Shown piece after piece: positions 19,601-34,573 of a stretch of DNA of 64,000 bases. Origin of the DNA: Tipula vernalis (taxonomy: Eukaryota; Arthropoda; Insecta; Diptera; Tipulidae); assembly GCA_958295665.1 (NCBI GenBank), contig OY282560.1, positions 42,409,044 through 42,473,043 on the forward strand. The letters run 5' to 3'. Positions within the stretch are counted from its first letter, which is position 1. Every line of letters begins with the position of its first letter. The position numbers and the translations under genes are program-made. The notes under the pieces were generated by a model. The model was not told the origin of the DNA. It searched no databases and was given only the letters and a program-made list of their open reading frames with translations.

Positions 19601-22600
19601 AGGTGATTTTCTTCGAATCGATTTTTCTGTGAAATGTATGGAAATAATCAACCAATTTTAATGCGGTTTGGCAAAACAATTACAAGTCCCGAGACCTATC
19701 ATTTGAGGTATCAAGAACCGCAATCGGAGCACAATTGCAGATTTCGGATTTTTACAACTCTGAATCGGCTGAGCTATAGTAAGGTGATTTTCTTCGAATC
19801 GAACTTTCTTCGAAATGTATGGTATAGCAATTACAGGTCTCATGACCTATCATTTAAGGTGTCAAGAACCGCAATCGGAGCACAATTGCAGATTTCGGAT
19901 TTTTACAGCTCTGAATCGGCTGAGCTATAGTAAGGTGATTTTCTTCGAATCGATTTTTCTGTGAAATGTATGGAAATAATCAACCAATTTTAATGCGGTT
20001 TGGCAAAACAATTACAAGTCCCGAGACCTATCATTTGAGGTATCAAGAACCGCAATCGGAGCACAATTGCAGATTTCGGATTTTTACAACTCTGAATCGG
20101 CTGAGCTATAGTAAGGTGATTTTCTTCGAATCGAACTTTCTTCGAAATGTATGGTATAGCAATTACAGGTCTCATGACCTATCATTTAAGGTGTCAAGAA
20201 CCGCAATCGGAGCACAATTGCAGATTTCGGATTTTTACAGCTCTGAATCGGCTGAGCTATAGTAAGGTGATTTTCTTCGAATCGATTTTTCTGTGAAATG
20301 TATGGAAATAATCAACCAATTTTAATGCGGTTTGGCAAAACAATTACAAGTCCCGAGACCTATCATTTGAGGTATCAAGAACCGCAATCGGAGCACAATT
20401 GCAGATTTCGGATTTTTACAGCTCTGAATCGGCTGAGCTATAGTAAGGTGATTTTCTTCGAATCGAACTTTCTTCGAAATGTATGGTATAGCAATTACAG
20501 GTCTCATGACCTATCATTTAAGGTGTCAAGAACCGCAATCGGAGCACAATTGCAGATTTCGAATTTTTACAGCTCTGAATCGGCTGAGCTATAGTAAGGT
20601 GATTTTCTTCGAATCGATTTTTCTGTGAAATGTATGGAAATAATCAACCAATTTTAATGCGGTTTGGCATAACAATTACAAGTCCCGAGACCTATCATTT
20701 GAGGTATCAAGAACCGCAATCGGAGCACAATTGCAGATTTCGGATTTTTACAGCTCTGAATCGGCTGAGCTATAGTAAGGTGATTTTCTTCGAATCGAAC
20801 TTTCTTCGAAATGTATGGTATAGCAATTACAGGTCTCATGACCTATCATTTAAGGTGTCAAGAACCGCAATCGGAGCACAATTGCAGATTTCGGATTTTT
20901 ACAGCTCTGAATCGGCTGAGCTATAGTAAGGTGATTTTCTTCGAATCGATTTTTCTGTGAAATGTATGGAAATAATCAACCAATTTTAATGCGGTTTGGC
21001 ATAACAATTACAAGTCCCGAGACCTATCATTTGAGGTATCAAGAACCGCAATCGGAGCACAATTGCAGATTTCGGATTTTTACAGCTCTGAATCGGCTGA
21101 GCTATAGTAAGGTGATTTTCTTCGAATCGAACGTTCTTCGAAATGTATGGTATAGCAATTACAGGTCTCATGACCTATCATTTAAGGTGTCAAGAACCGC
21201 AATCGGAGCACAATTGCAGATTTCGGATTTTTACAGCTCTGAATCGGCTGAGCTATAGTAAGGTGATTTTCTTCGAATCGAACTTTCTTCGAAATGTATG
21301 GTATAGCAATTACAGGTCTCATGACCTATCATTTAAGGTGTCAAGAACCGCAATCGGAGCACAATTGCAGATTTCGGATTTTTACAGCTCTGAATCGGCT
21401 GAGCTATAGTAAGGTGATTTTCTTCGAATCGATTTTTCTGTGAAATGTATGGAAATAATCAACCAATTTTAATGCGGTTTGGCAAAACAATTACAAGTCC
21501 CGAGACCTATCATTTGAGGTATCAAGAACCGCAATCGGAGCACAATTGCAGATTTCGGATTTTTACAACTCTGAATCGGCTGAGCTATAGTAAGGTGATT
21601 TTCTTCGAATCGAACTTTCTTCGAAATGTATGGTATAGCAATTACAGGTCTCATGACCTATCATTTAAGGTGTCAAGAACCGCAATCGGAGCACAATTGC
21701 AGATTTCGGATTTTTACAGCTCTGAATCGGCTGAGCTATAGTAAGGTGATTTTCTTCGAATCGATTTTTCTGTGAAATGTATGGAAATAATCAACCAATT
21801 TTAATGCGGTTTGGCAAAACAATTACAAGTCCCGAGACCTATCATTTGAGGTATCAAGAACCGCAATCGGAGCACAATTGCAGATTTCGGATTTTTACAA
21901 CTCTGAATCGGCTGAGCTATAGTAAGGTGATTTTCTTCGAATCGAACTTTCTTCGAAATGTATGGTATAGCAATTACAGGTCTCATGACCTATCATTTAA
22001 GGTGTCAAGAACCGCAATCGGAGCACAATTGCAGATTTCGAATTTTTACAGCTCTGAATCGGCTGAGCTATAGTAAGGTGATTTTCTTCGAATCGATTTT
22101 TCTGTGAAATGTATGGAAATAATCAACCAATTTTAATGCGGTTTGGCATAACAATTACAAGTCCCGAGACCTATCATTTGAGGTATCAAGAACCGCAATC
22201 GGAGCACAATTGCAGATTTCGGATTTTTACAGCTCTGAATCGGCTGAGCTATAGTAAGGTGATTTTCTTCGAATCGAACGTTCTTCGAAATGTATGGTAT
22301 AGCAATTACAGGTCTCATGACCTATCATTTAAGGTGTCAAGAACCGCAATCGGAGCACAATTGCAGATTTCGGATTTTTACAGCTCTGAATCGGCTGAGC
22401 TATAGTAAGGTGATTTTCTTCGAATCGAACTTTCTTCGAAATGTATGGTATAGCAATTACAGGTCTCATGACCTATCATTTAAGGTGTCAAGAACCGCAA
22501 TCGGAGCACAATTGCAGATTTCGGATTTTTACAGCTCTGAATCGGCTGAGCTATAGTAAGGTGATTTTCTTCGAATCGATTTTTCTGTGAAATGTATGGA

Positions 22601-25600
22601 AATAATCAACCAATTTTAATGCGGTTTGGCAAAACAATTACAAGTCCCGAGACCTATCATTTGAGGTATCAAGAACCGCAATCGGAGCACAATTGCAGAT
22701 TTCGGATTTTTACAGCTCTGAATCGGCTGAGCTATAGTAAGGTGATTTTCTTCGAATCGAACGTTCTTCGAAATGTATGGTATAGCAATTACAGGTCTCA
22801 TGACCTATCATTTAAGGTGTCAAGAACCGCAATCGGAGCACAATTGCAGATTTCGGATTTTTACAGCTCTGAATCGGCTGAGCTATAGTAAGGTGATTTT
22901 CTTCGAATCGATTTTTCTGTGAAATGTATGGAAATAATCAACCAATTTTAATGCGGTTTGGCAAAACAATTACAAGTCCCGAGACCTATCATTTGAGGTA
23001 TCAAGAACCGCAATCGGAGCACAATTGCAGATTTCGGATTTTTACAACTCTGAATCGGCTGAGCTATAGTAAGGTGATTTTCTTCGAATCGAACTTTCTT
23101 CGAAATGTATGGTATAGCAATTACAGGTCTCATGACCTATCATTTAAGGTGTCAAGAACCGCAATCGGAGCACAATTGCAGATTTCGGATTTTTACAGCT
23201 CTGAATCGGCTGAGCTATAGTAAGGTGATTTTCTTCGAATCGATTTTTCTGTGAAATGTATGGAAATAATCAACCAATTTTAATGCGGTTTGGCAAAACA
23301 ATTACAAGTCCCGAGACCTATCATTTGAGGTATCAAGAACCGCAATCGGAGCACAATTGCAGATTTCGGATTTTTACAACTCTGAATCGGCTGAGCTATA
23401 GTAAGGTGATTTTCTTCGAATCGAACTTTCTTCGAAATGTATGGTATAGCAATTACAGGTCTCATGACCTATCATTTAAGGTGTCAAGAACCGCAATCGG
23501 AGCACAATTGCAGATTTCGAATTTTTACAGCTCTGAATCGGCTGAGCTATAGTAAGGTGATTTTCTTCGAATCGATTTTTCTGTGAAATGTATGGAAATA
23601 ATCAACCAATTTCAATGCGGTTTGGCATAACAATTACAAGTCCCGAGACCTATCATTTGAGGTATCAAGAACCGCAATCGGAGCACAATTGCAGATTTCG
23701 GATTTTTACAACTCTGAATCGGCTGAGCTATAGTAAGGTGATTTTCTTCGAATCGAACTTTCTTCGAAATGTATGGTATAGCAATTACAGGTCTCATGAC
23801 CTATCATTTAAGGTGTCAAGAACCGCAATCGGAGCACAATTGCAGATTTCGGATTTTTACAGCTCTGAATCGGCTGAGCTATAGTAAGGTGATTTTCTTC
23901 GAATCGATTTTTCTGTGAAATGTATGGAAATAATCAACCAATTTTAATGCGGTTTGGCAAAACAATTACAAGTCCCGAGACCTATCATTTGAGGTATCAA
24001 GAACCGCAATCGGAGCACAATTGCAGATTTCGGATTTTTACAACTCTGAATCGGCTGAGCTATAGTAAGGTGATTTTCTTCGAATCGAACTTTCTTCGAA
24101 ATGTATGGTATAGCAATTACAGGTCTCATGACCTATCATTTAAGGTGTCAAGAACCGCAATCGGAGCACAATTGCAGATTTCGAATTTTTACAGCTCTGA
24201 ATCGGCTGAGCTATAGTAAGGTGATTTTCTTCGAATCGATTTTTCTGTGAAATGTATGGAAATAATCAACCAATTTTAATGCGGTTTGGCATAACAATTA
24301 CAAGTCCCGAGACCTATCATTTGAGGTATCAAGAACCGCAATCGGAGCACAATTGCAGATTTAGGATTTTTACAGCTCTGAATCGGCTGAGCTATAGTAA
24401 GGTGATTTTCTTCGAATCGATTTTTCTGTGAAATGTATGGAAATAATCAACCAATTTTAATGCGGTTTGGCATAACAATTACAAGTCCCGAGACCTATCA
24501 TTTGAGGTATCAAGAACCGCAATCGGAGCACAATTGCAGATTTCGGATTTTTACAACTCTGAATCGGCTGAGCTATAGTAAGGTGATTTTCTTCGAATCG
24601 AACTTTCTTCGAAATGTATGGTATAGCAATTACAGGTCTCATGACCTATCATTTAAGGTGTCAAGAACCGCAATCGGAGCACAATTGCAGATTTCGAATT
24701 TTTACAGCTCTGAATCGGCTGAGCTATAGTAAGGTGATTTTCTTCGAATCGATTTTTCTGTGAAATGTATGGAAATAATCAACCAATTTTAATGCGGTTT
24801 GGCATAACAATTACAAGTCCCGAGACCTATCATTTGAGGTATCAAGAACCGCAATCGGAGCACAATTGCAGATTTCGGATTTTTACAACTCTGAATCGGC
24901 TGAGCTATAGTAAGGTGATTTTCTTCGAATCGAACTTTCTTCGAAATGTATGGTATAGCAATTACAGGTCTCATGACCTATCATTTAAGGTGTCAAGAAC
25001 CGCAATCGGAGCACAATTGCAGATTTCGAATTTTTACAGCTCTGAATCGGCTGAGCTATAGTAAGGTGATTTTCTTCGAATCGATTTTTCTGTGAAATGT
25101 ATGGAAATAATCAACCAATTTTAATGCGGTTTGGCATAACAATTACAAGTCCCGAGACCTATCATTTGAGGTATCAAGAACCGCAATCGGAGCACAATTG
25201 CAGATTTCGGATTTTTACAACTCTGAATCGGCTGAGCTATAGTAAGGTGATTTTCTTCGAATCGAACTTTCTTCGAAATGTATGGTATAGCAATTACAGG
25301 TCTCATGACCTATCATTTAAGGTGTCAAGAACCGCAATCGGAGCACAATTGCAGATTTCGGATTTTTACAGCTCTGAATCGGCTGAGCTATAGTAAGGTG
25401 ATTTTCTTCGAATCGATTTTTCTGTGAAATGTATGGAAATAATCAACCAATTTTAATGCGGTTTGGCAAAACAATTACAAGTCCCGAGACCTATCATTTG
25501 AGGTATCAAGAACCGCAATCGGAGCACAATTGCAGATTTCGGATTTTTACAACTCTGAATCGGCTGAGCTATAGTAAGGTGATTTTCTTCGAATCGAACT

Positions 25601-28600
25601 TTCTTCGAAATGTATGGTATAGCAATTACAGGTCTCATGACCTATCATTTAAGGTGTCAAGAACCGCAATCGGAGCACAATTGCAGATTTCGAATTTTTA
25701 CAGCTCTGAATCGGCTGAGCTATAGTAAGGTGATTTTCTTCGAATCGATTTTTCTGTGAAATGTATGGAAATAATCAACCAATTTTAATGCGGTTTGGCA
25801 TAACAATTACAAGTCCCGAGACCTATCATTTGAGGTATCAAGAACCGCAATCGGAGCACAATTGCAGATTTCGGATTTTTACAACTCTGAATCGGCTGAG
25901 CTATAGTAAGGTGATTTTCTTCGAATCGAACTTTCTTCGAAATGTATGGTATAGCAATTACAGGTCTCATGACCTATCATTTAAGGTGTCAAGAACCGCA
26001 ATCGGAGCACAATTGCAGATTTCGGATTTTTACAGCTCTGAATCGGCTGAGCTATAGTAAGGTGATTTTCTTCGAATCGATTTTTCTGTGAAATGTATGG
26101 AAATAATCAACCAATTTTAATGCGGTTTGGCAAAACAATTACAAGTCCCGAGACCTATCATTTGAGGTATCAAGAACCGCAATCGGAGCACAATTGCAGA
26201 TTTCGGATTTTTACAACTCTGAATCGGCTGAGCTATAGTAAGGTGATTTTCTTCGAATCGAACTTTCTTCGAAATGTATGGTATAGCAATTACAGGTCTC
26301 ATGACCTATCATTTAAGGTGTCAAGAACCGCAATCGGAGCACAATTGCAGATTTCGAATTTTTACAGCTCTGAATCGGCTGAGCTATAGTAAGGTGATTT
26401 TCTTCGAATCGATTTTTCTGTGAAATGTATGGAAATAATCAACCAATTTTAATGCGGTTTGGCATAACAATTACAAGTCCCGAGACCTATCATTTGAGGT
26501 ATCAAGAACCGCAATCGGAGCACAATTGCAGATTTAGGATTTTTACAGCTCTGAATCGGCTGAGCTATAGTAAGGTGATTTTCTTCGAATCGATTTTTCT
26601 GTGAAATGTATGGAAATAATCAACCAATTTTAATGCGGTTTGGCATAACAATTACAAGTCCCGAGACCTATCATTTGAGGTATCAAGAACCGCAATCGGA
26701 GCACAATTGCAGATTTCGGATTTTTACAGCTCTGAATCGGCTGAGCTATAGTAAGGTGATTTTCTTCGAATCGAACTTTCTTCGAAATGTATGGTATAGC
26801 AATTACAGGTCTCATGACCTATCATTTAAGGTGTCAAGAACCGCAATCGGAGCACAATTGCAGATTTCGGATTTTTACAGCTCTGAATCGGCTGAGCTAT
26901 AGTAAGGTGATTTTCTTCAAATCGATTTTTCTGTGAAATGTATGGAAATAATCAACCAATTTTAATGCGGTTTGGCAAAACAATTACAAGTCCCGAGACC
27001 TATCATTTGAGGTATCAAGAACCGCAATCGGAGCACAATTGCAGATTTCGGATTTTTACAGCTCTGAATCGGCTGAGCTATAGTAAGGTGATTTTCTTCG
27101 AATCGAACTTTCTTCGAAATGTATGGTATAGCAATTACAGGTCTCATGACCTATCATTTAAGGTGTCAAGAACCGCAATCGGAGCACAATTGCAGATTTC
27201 GGATTTTTACAGCTCTGAATCGGCTGAGCTATAGTAAGGTGATTTTCTTCGAATCGATTTTTCTGTGAAATGTATGGAAATAATCAACCAATTTTAATGC
27301 GGTTTGGCATAACAATTACAAGTCCCGAGACCTATCATTTGAGGTATCAAGAACCGCAATCGGAGCACAATTGCAGATTTCGGATTTTTACAGCTCTGAA
27401 TCGGCTGAGCTATAGTAAGGTGATTTTCTTCGAATCGAACTTTCTTCGAAATGTATGGTATAGCAATTACAGGTCTCATGACCTATCATTTAAGGTGTCA
27501 AGAACCGCAATCGGAGCACAATTGCAGATTTCGGATTTTTACAGCTCTGAATCGGCTGAGCTATAGTAAGGTGATTTTCTTCGAATCGATTTTTCTGTGA
27601 AATGTATGGAAATAATCAACCAATTTTAATGCGGTTTGGCATAACAATTACAAGTCCCGAGACCTATCATTTGAGGTATCAAGAACCGCAATCGGAGCAC
27701 AATTGCAGATTTCGGATTTTTACAGCTCTGAATCGGCTGAGCTATAGTAAGGTGATTTTCTTCGAATCGATTTTTCTGTGAAATGTATGGAAATAATCAA
27801 CCAATTTTAATGCGGTTTGGCATAACAATTACAAGTCCCGAGACCTATCATTTGAGGTATCAAGAACCGCAATCGGAGCACAATTGCAGATTTCGGATTT
27901 TTACAGCTCTGAATCGGCTGAGCTATAGTAAGGTGATTTTCTTCGAATCGATTTTTCTGTGAAATGTATGGAAATAATCAACCAATTTTAATGCGGTTTG
28001 GCAAAACAATTACAAGTCCCTAGACCTATCATTTGAGGTATCAAGAACCGCAATCGGAGCACAATTGCAGATTTCGGATTTTTACAGCTCTGAATCGGCT
28101 GAGCTATAGTAAGGTGATTTTCTTCGAATCGAACTTTCTTCGAAATGTATGGTATAGCAATTACAGGTCTCGTGACCTATCATTTAAGGTATCAAGAACC
28201 GCAATCGGAGCACAATTGCAGATTTCGGATTTTTACAGCTCTGAATCGGCTGAGCTATAGTAAGGTGATTTTCTTCGAATCGAACTTTCTTCGAAATGTA
28301 TGGTATAGCAATTACAGGTCTCATGACCTATCATTTAAGGTGTCAAGAACCGCAATCGGAGCACAATTGCAGATTTAGGATTTTTACAGCTCTGAATCGG
28401 CTGAGCTATAGTAAGGTGATTTTCTTCGAATCGATTTTTCTGTGAAATGTATGGAAATAATCAACCAATTTTAATGCGGTTTGGCAAAACAATTACAAGT
28501 CCCGAGACCTATCATTTGAGGTATCAAGAACCGCAATCGGAGCACAATTGCAGATTTCGGATTTTTACAGCTCTGAATCGGCTGAGCTATAGTAAGGTGA

Positions 28601-31600
28601 TTTTCTTCGAATCGAACTTTCTTCGAAATGTATGGTATAGCAATTACAGGTCTCATGACCTATCATTTAAGGTGTCAAGAACCGCAATCGGAGCACAATT
28701 GCAGATTTCGGATTTTTACAGCTCTGAATCGGCTGAGCTATAGTAAGGTGATTTTCTTCGAATCGATTTTTCTGTGAAATGTATGGAAATAATCAACCAA
28801 TTTTAATGCGGTTTGGCAAAACAATTACAAGTCCCGAGACCTATCATTTGAGGTATCAAGAACCGCAATCGGAGCACAATTGCAGATTTCGGATTTTTAC
28901 AACTCTGAATCGGCTGAGCTATAGTAAGGTGATTTTCTTCGAATCGAACTTTCTTCGAAATGTATGGTATAGCAATTACAGGTCTCATGACCTATCATTT
29001 AAGGTGTCAAGAACCGCAATCGGAGCACAATTGCAGATTTCGAATTTTTACAGCTCTGAATCGGCTGAGCTATAGTAAGGTGATTTTCTTCGAATCGATT
29101 TTTCTGTGAAATGTATGGAAATAATCAACCAATTTTAATGCGGTTTGGCATAACAATTACAAGTCCCGAGACCTATCATTTGAGGTATCAAGAACCGCAA
29201 TCGGAGCACAATTGCAGATTTCGGATTTTTACAGCTCTGAATCGGCTGAGCTATAGTAAGGTGATTTTCTCCGAATCGAACGTTCTTCGAAATGTATGGT
29301 ATAGCAATTACAGGTCTCATGACCTATCATTTAAGGTGTCAAGAACCGCAATCGGAGCACAATTGCAGATTTCGGATTTTTACAGCTCTGAATCGGCTGA
29401 GCTATAGTAAGGTGATTTTCTTCGAATCGATTTTTCTGTGAAATGTATGGAAATAATCAACCAATTTTAATGCGGTTTGGCAAAACAATTACAAGTCCCG
29501 AGACCTATCATTTGAGGTATCAAGAACCGCAATCGGAGCACAATTGCAGATTTCGGATTTTTACAACTCTGAATCGGCTGAGCTATAGTAAGGTGATTTT
29601 CTTCGAATCGAACTTTCTTCGAAATGTATGGTATAGCAATTACAGGTCTCATGACCTATCATTTAAGGTGTCAAGAACCGCAATCGGAGCACAATTGCAG
29701 ATTTCGGATTTTTACAGCTCTGAATCGGCTGAGCTATAGTAAGGTGATTTTCTTCGAATCGATTTTTCTGTGAAATGTATGGAAATAATCAACCAATTTT
29801 AATGCGGTTTGGCATAACAATTACAAGTCCCGAGACCTATCATTTGAGGTATCAAGAACCGCAATCGGAGCACAATTGCAGATTTCGGATTTTTACAGCT
29901 CTGAATCGGCTGAGCTATAGTAAGGTGATTTTCTTCGAATCGAACGTTCTTCGAAATGTATGGTATAGCAATTACAGGTCTCATGACCTATCATTTAAGG
30001 TGTCAAGAACCGCAATCGGAGCACAATTGCAGATTTCGGATTTTTACAGCTCTGAATCGGCTGAGCTATAGTAAGGTGATTTTCTTCGAATCGATTTTTC
30101 TGTGAAATGTATGGAAATAATCAACCAATTTTAATGCGGTTTGGCAAAACAATTACAAGTCCCGAGACCTATCATTTGAGGTATCAAGAACCGCAATCGG
30201 AGCACAATTGCAGATTTCGGATTTTTACAGCTCTGAATAGGCTGAGCTATAGTAAGGTGATTTTCTTCGAATCGAACTTTCTTCGAAATGTATGGTATAG
30301 CAATTACAGGTCTCGTGACCTATCATTTAAGGTATCAAGAACCGCAATCGGAGCACAATTGCAGATTTCGGATTTTTACAGCTCTGAATCGGCTGAGCTA
30401 TAGTAAGGTAATTTTCTTCGAATCGATTTTTCTGTGAAATGTATGGAAATAATCAACCAATTTTAATGCGGTTTGGCATAACAATTACAAGTCCCGAGAC
30501 CTATCATTTGAGGTATCAAGAACCGCAATCGGAGCACAATTGCAGATTTCGGATTTTTACAACTCTGAATCGGCTGAGCTATAGTAAGGTGATTTTCTTC
30601 GAATCGAACTTTCTTCGAAATGTATGGTATAGCAATTACAGGTCTCATGACCTATCATTTAAGGTGTCAAGAACCGCAATCGGAGCACAATTGCAGATTT
30701 CGGATTTTTACAGCTCTGAATCGGCTGAGCTATAGTAAGGTGATTTTCTTCGAATCGATTTTTCTGTGAAATGTATGGAAATAATCAACCAATTTTAATG
30801 CGGTTTGGCAAAACAATTACAAGTCCCGAGACCTATCATTTGAGGTATCAAGAACCGCAATCGGAGCACAATTGCAGATTTCGGATTTTTACAGCTCTGA
30901 ATAGGCTGAGCTATAGTAAGGTGATTTTCTTCGAATCGAACTTTCTTCGAAATGTATGGTATAGCAATTACAGGTCTCGTGACCTATCATTTAAGGTATC
31001 AAGAACCGCAATCGGAGCACAATTGCAGATTTCGGATTTTTACAGCTCTGAATCGGCTGAGCTATAGTAAGGTGATTTTCTTCGAATCGATTTTTCTGTG
31101 AAATGTATGGAAATAATCAACCAATTTTAATGCGGTTTGGCATAACAATTACAAGTCCCGAGACCTATCATTTGAGGTATCAAGAACCGCAATCGGAGCA
31201 CAATTGCAGATTTCGGATTTTTACAGCTCTGAATAGGCTGAGCTATAGTAAGGTGATTTTCTTCGAATCGAACTTTCTTCGAAATGTATGGTATAGCAAT
31301 TACAGGTCTCGTGACCTATCATTTAAGGTATCAAGAACCGCAATCGGAGCACAATTACAGATTTCGGATTTTTACAGCTCTGAATCGGCTGAGCTATAGT
31401 AAGGTGATTTTCTTCGAATCGATTTTTCTGTGAAATGTATGGAAATAATCAACCAATTTTAATGCGGTTTGGCATAACAATTACAAGTCCCGAGACCTAT
31501 CATTTGAGGTATCAAGAACCGCAATCGGAGCACAATTACAGATTTCGGATTTTTACAGCTCTGAATCGGCTGAGCTACAGTAAGGTGATTTTCTTCGAAT

Positions 31601-31766
31601 CGAACTTTCTTCGAAATGTATGGTATAGCAATTACAGGTCTCGTGACCTATCATTTAAGGTATCAAGAACCGCAATCGGAGCACAATTGCAGATTTCGGA
31701 TTTTTACAGCTCTGAATCGGCTGAGCTATAGTAAGGTGATTTTCTTCGAATCGATTTTTCTGTGAA

Positions 31767-32732
31767 ATGTATGGAAATAATCAACCAATTTTAATGCGGT
31801 TTGGCATAACAATTACAAGTCCCGAGACCTATCATTTGAGGTATCAAGAACCGCAATCGGAGCACAATTGCAGATTTCGGATTTTTACAGCTCTGAATCG
31901 GCTGAGCTATAGTAAGGTGATTTTCTTCGAATCGAACTTTCTTCGAAATGTATGGTATAGCAATTACAGGTCTCGTGGCCTATCATTTAAGGTATCAAGA
32001 ACCGCAATCGGAGCACAATTGCAGATTTCGGATTTTTACAACTCTGAATCGGCTGAGCTATAGTAAGGTGATTTTCTTCGAATCGAACTTTCTTCGAAAT
32101 GTATGGTATAGCAATTACAATTCTCATGACCTATCATTTAAGGTGTCAAGAACCGCAATCGGAGCACAATTGCAGATTTCGGATTTTTACAGCTCTGAAT
32201 CGGCTGAGCTATAGTAAGGTGATTTTCTTCGAATCGATTTTTCTGTGAAATGTATGGAAATAATCAACCAATTTTAATGCGGTTTGGCATAACAATTACA
32301 AGTCCCGAGACCTATCATTTGAGGTATCAAGAACCGCAATCGGAGCACAATTGCAGATTTCGGATTTTTACAGCTCTGAATCGGCTGAGCTATAGTAAGG
32401 TGATTTTCTTCGAATCGAACTTTCTTCGAAATGTATGGTATAGCAATTACAGGTCTCGTGGCCTATCATTTAAGGTATCAAGAACCGCAATCGGAGCACA
32501 ATTGCAGATTTCGGATTTTTACAACTCTGAATCGGCTGAGCTATAGTAAGGTGATTTTCTTCGAATCGAACTTTCTTCGAAATGTATGGTATAGCAATTA
32601 CAATTCTCATGACCTATCATTTAAGGTGTCAAGAACCGCAATCGGAGCACAATTGCAGATTTCGGATTTTTACAGCTCTGAATCGGCTGAGCTATAGTAA
32701 GGTGATTTTCTTCGAATCGATTTTTCTGTGAA
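31767..32732 (+). repeat. Tandem duplication of a 483-bp ABB trimer
   Basis: Two consecutive A-B-B units (31767-32249 and 32250-32732) share private variants: CTCGTGGCC in the first B and ACAATTCTCATG in the second B. They are a recent tandem duplication. Confidence 0.9.
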
Positions 32733-33245
32733 ATGTATGGAAATAATCAACCAATTTTAATGCGGTTTGGCATAACAATTACAAGTCCCGAGACCTATCA
32801 TTTGAGGTATCAAGAACCGCAATCGGAGCACAATTGCAGATTTCGGATTTTTACAGCTCTGAATCGGCTGAGCTATAGTAAGGTGATTTTCTTCGAATCG
32901 AACTTTCTTCGAAATGTATGGTATAGCAATTACAGGTCTCGTGGCCTATCATTTAAGGTGTCAAGAACCGCAATCGGAGCACAATTGCAGATTTCGAATT
33001 TTTACAGCTCTGAATCGGCTGAGCTATAGTAAGGTGATTTTCTTCGAATCGATTTTTCTGTGAAATGTATGGAAATAATCAACCAATTTTAATGCGGTTT
33101 GGCATAACAATTACAAGTCCCGAGACCTATCATTTGAGGTATCAAGAACCGCAATCGGAGCACAATTGCAGATTTCGGATTTTTACAACTCTGAATCGGC
33201 TGAGCTATAGTAAGGTGATTTTCTTCGAATCGATTTTTCTGTGAA

Positions 33246-34573
33246 ATGTATGGAAATAATCAACCAATTTTAATGCGGTTTGGCATAACAATTACAAGTC
33301 CCGAGACCTATCATTTGAGGTATCAAGAACCGCAATCGGAGCACAATTGCAGATTTCGGATTTTTACAGCTCTGAATCGGCTGAGCTATAGTAAGGTGAT
33401 TTTCTTCGAATCGAACTTTCTTCGAAATGTACGGTATAGCAATTACAGGTCTCGTGGCCTATCATTTAAGGTATCAAGAACCGCAATCGGAGCACAATTG
33501 CAGATTTCGGATTTTTACAGCTCTGAATCGGCTGAGCTATAGTAAGGTGATTTTCTTCGAATCGATTTTTCTGTGAAATGTATGGAAATAATCAACCAAT
33601 TTTAATGCGGTTTGGCAAAACAATTTCAAGTCCCGAGACCTATCATTTGAGGTATCAAGAACCGCAATCGGAGCACAATTGCAGATTTCGGATTTTTACA
33701 ACTCTGAATCGGCTGAGCTATAGTAAGGTGATTTTCTTCGAATCGAACTTTCTTCGAAATGTATGGTATAGCAATTACAGGTCTCATGACCTATCATTTA
33801 AGGTGTCAAGAACCGCAATCGGAGCACAATTGTAGATTTCGGATTTTTACAGCTCTGAATCGGCTGAGCTATAGTAAGGTGATTTTCTTCGAATCGATTT
33901 TTCTGTGAAATGTATGGAAATAATCAACCAATTTTAATGCGGTTTGGCAAAACAATTACAAGTCCCGAGACCTATCATTTGAGGTATCAAGAACCGCAAT
34001 CGGAGCACAATTGCAGATTTCGGATTTTTACAGCTCTGAATCGGCTGAGCTATAGTAAGGTGATTTTCTTCGAATCGAACTTTCTTCGAAATGTACGGTA
34101 TAGCAATTACAGGTCTCGTGGCCTATCATTTAAGGTATCAAGAACCGCAATCGGAGCACAATTGCAGATTTCGGATTTTTACAGCTCTGAATCGGCTGAG
34201 CTATAGTAAGGTGATTTTCTTCGAATCGATTTTTCTGTGAAATGTATGGAAATAATCAACCAATTTTAATGCGGTTTGGCAAAACAATTTCAAGTCCCGA
34301 GACCTATCATTTGAGGTATCAAGAACCGCAATCGGAGCACAATTGCAGATTTCGGATTTTTACAACTCTGAATCGGCTGAGCTATAGTAAGGTGATTTTC
34401 TTCGAATCGAACTTTCTTCGAAATGTATGGTATAGCAATTACAGGTCTCATGACCTATCATTTAAGGTGTCAAGAACCGCAATCGGAGCACAATTGCAGA
34501 TTTCGGATTTTTACAGCTCTGAATCGGCTGAGCTATAGTAAGGTGATTTTCTTCGAATCGATTTTTCTGTGAA
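33246..34573 (+). repeat. Tandem 664-bp dimer-of-dimers
   Basis: Two units of (AB)(AB): the first B in each has TACGGTATAGC with CGTGGCC, and the second A in each has AACAATTTCAAG. The ATTTCAAG variant recurs in A units at 34906 and 35238. A new 664-bp higher-order unit is emerging. Confidence 0.85.
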
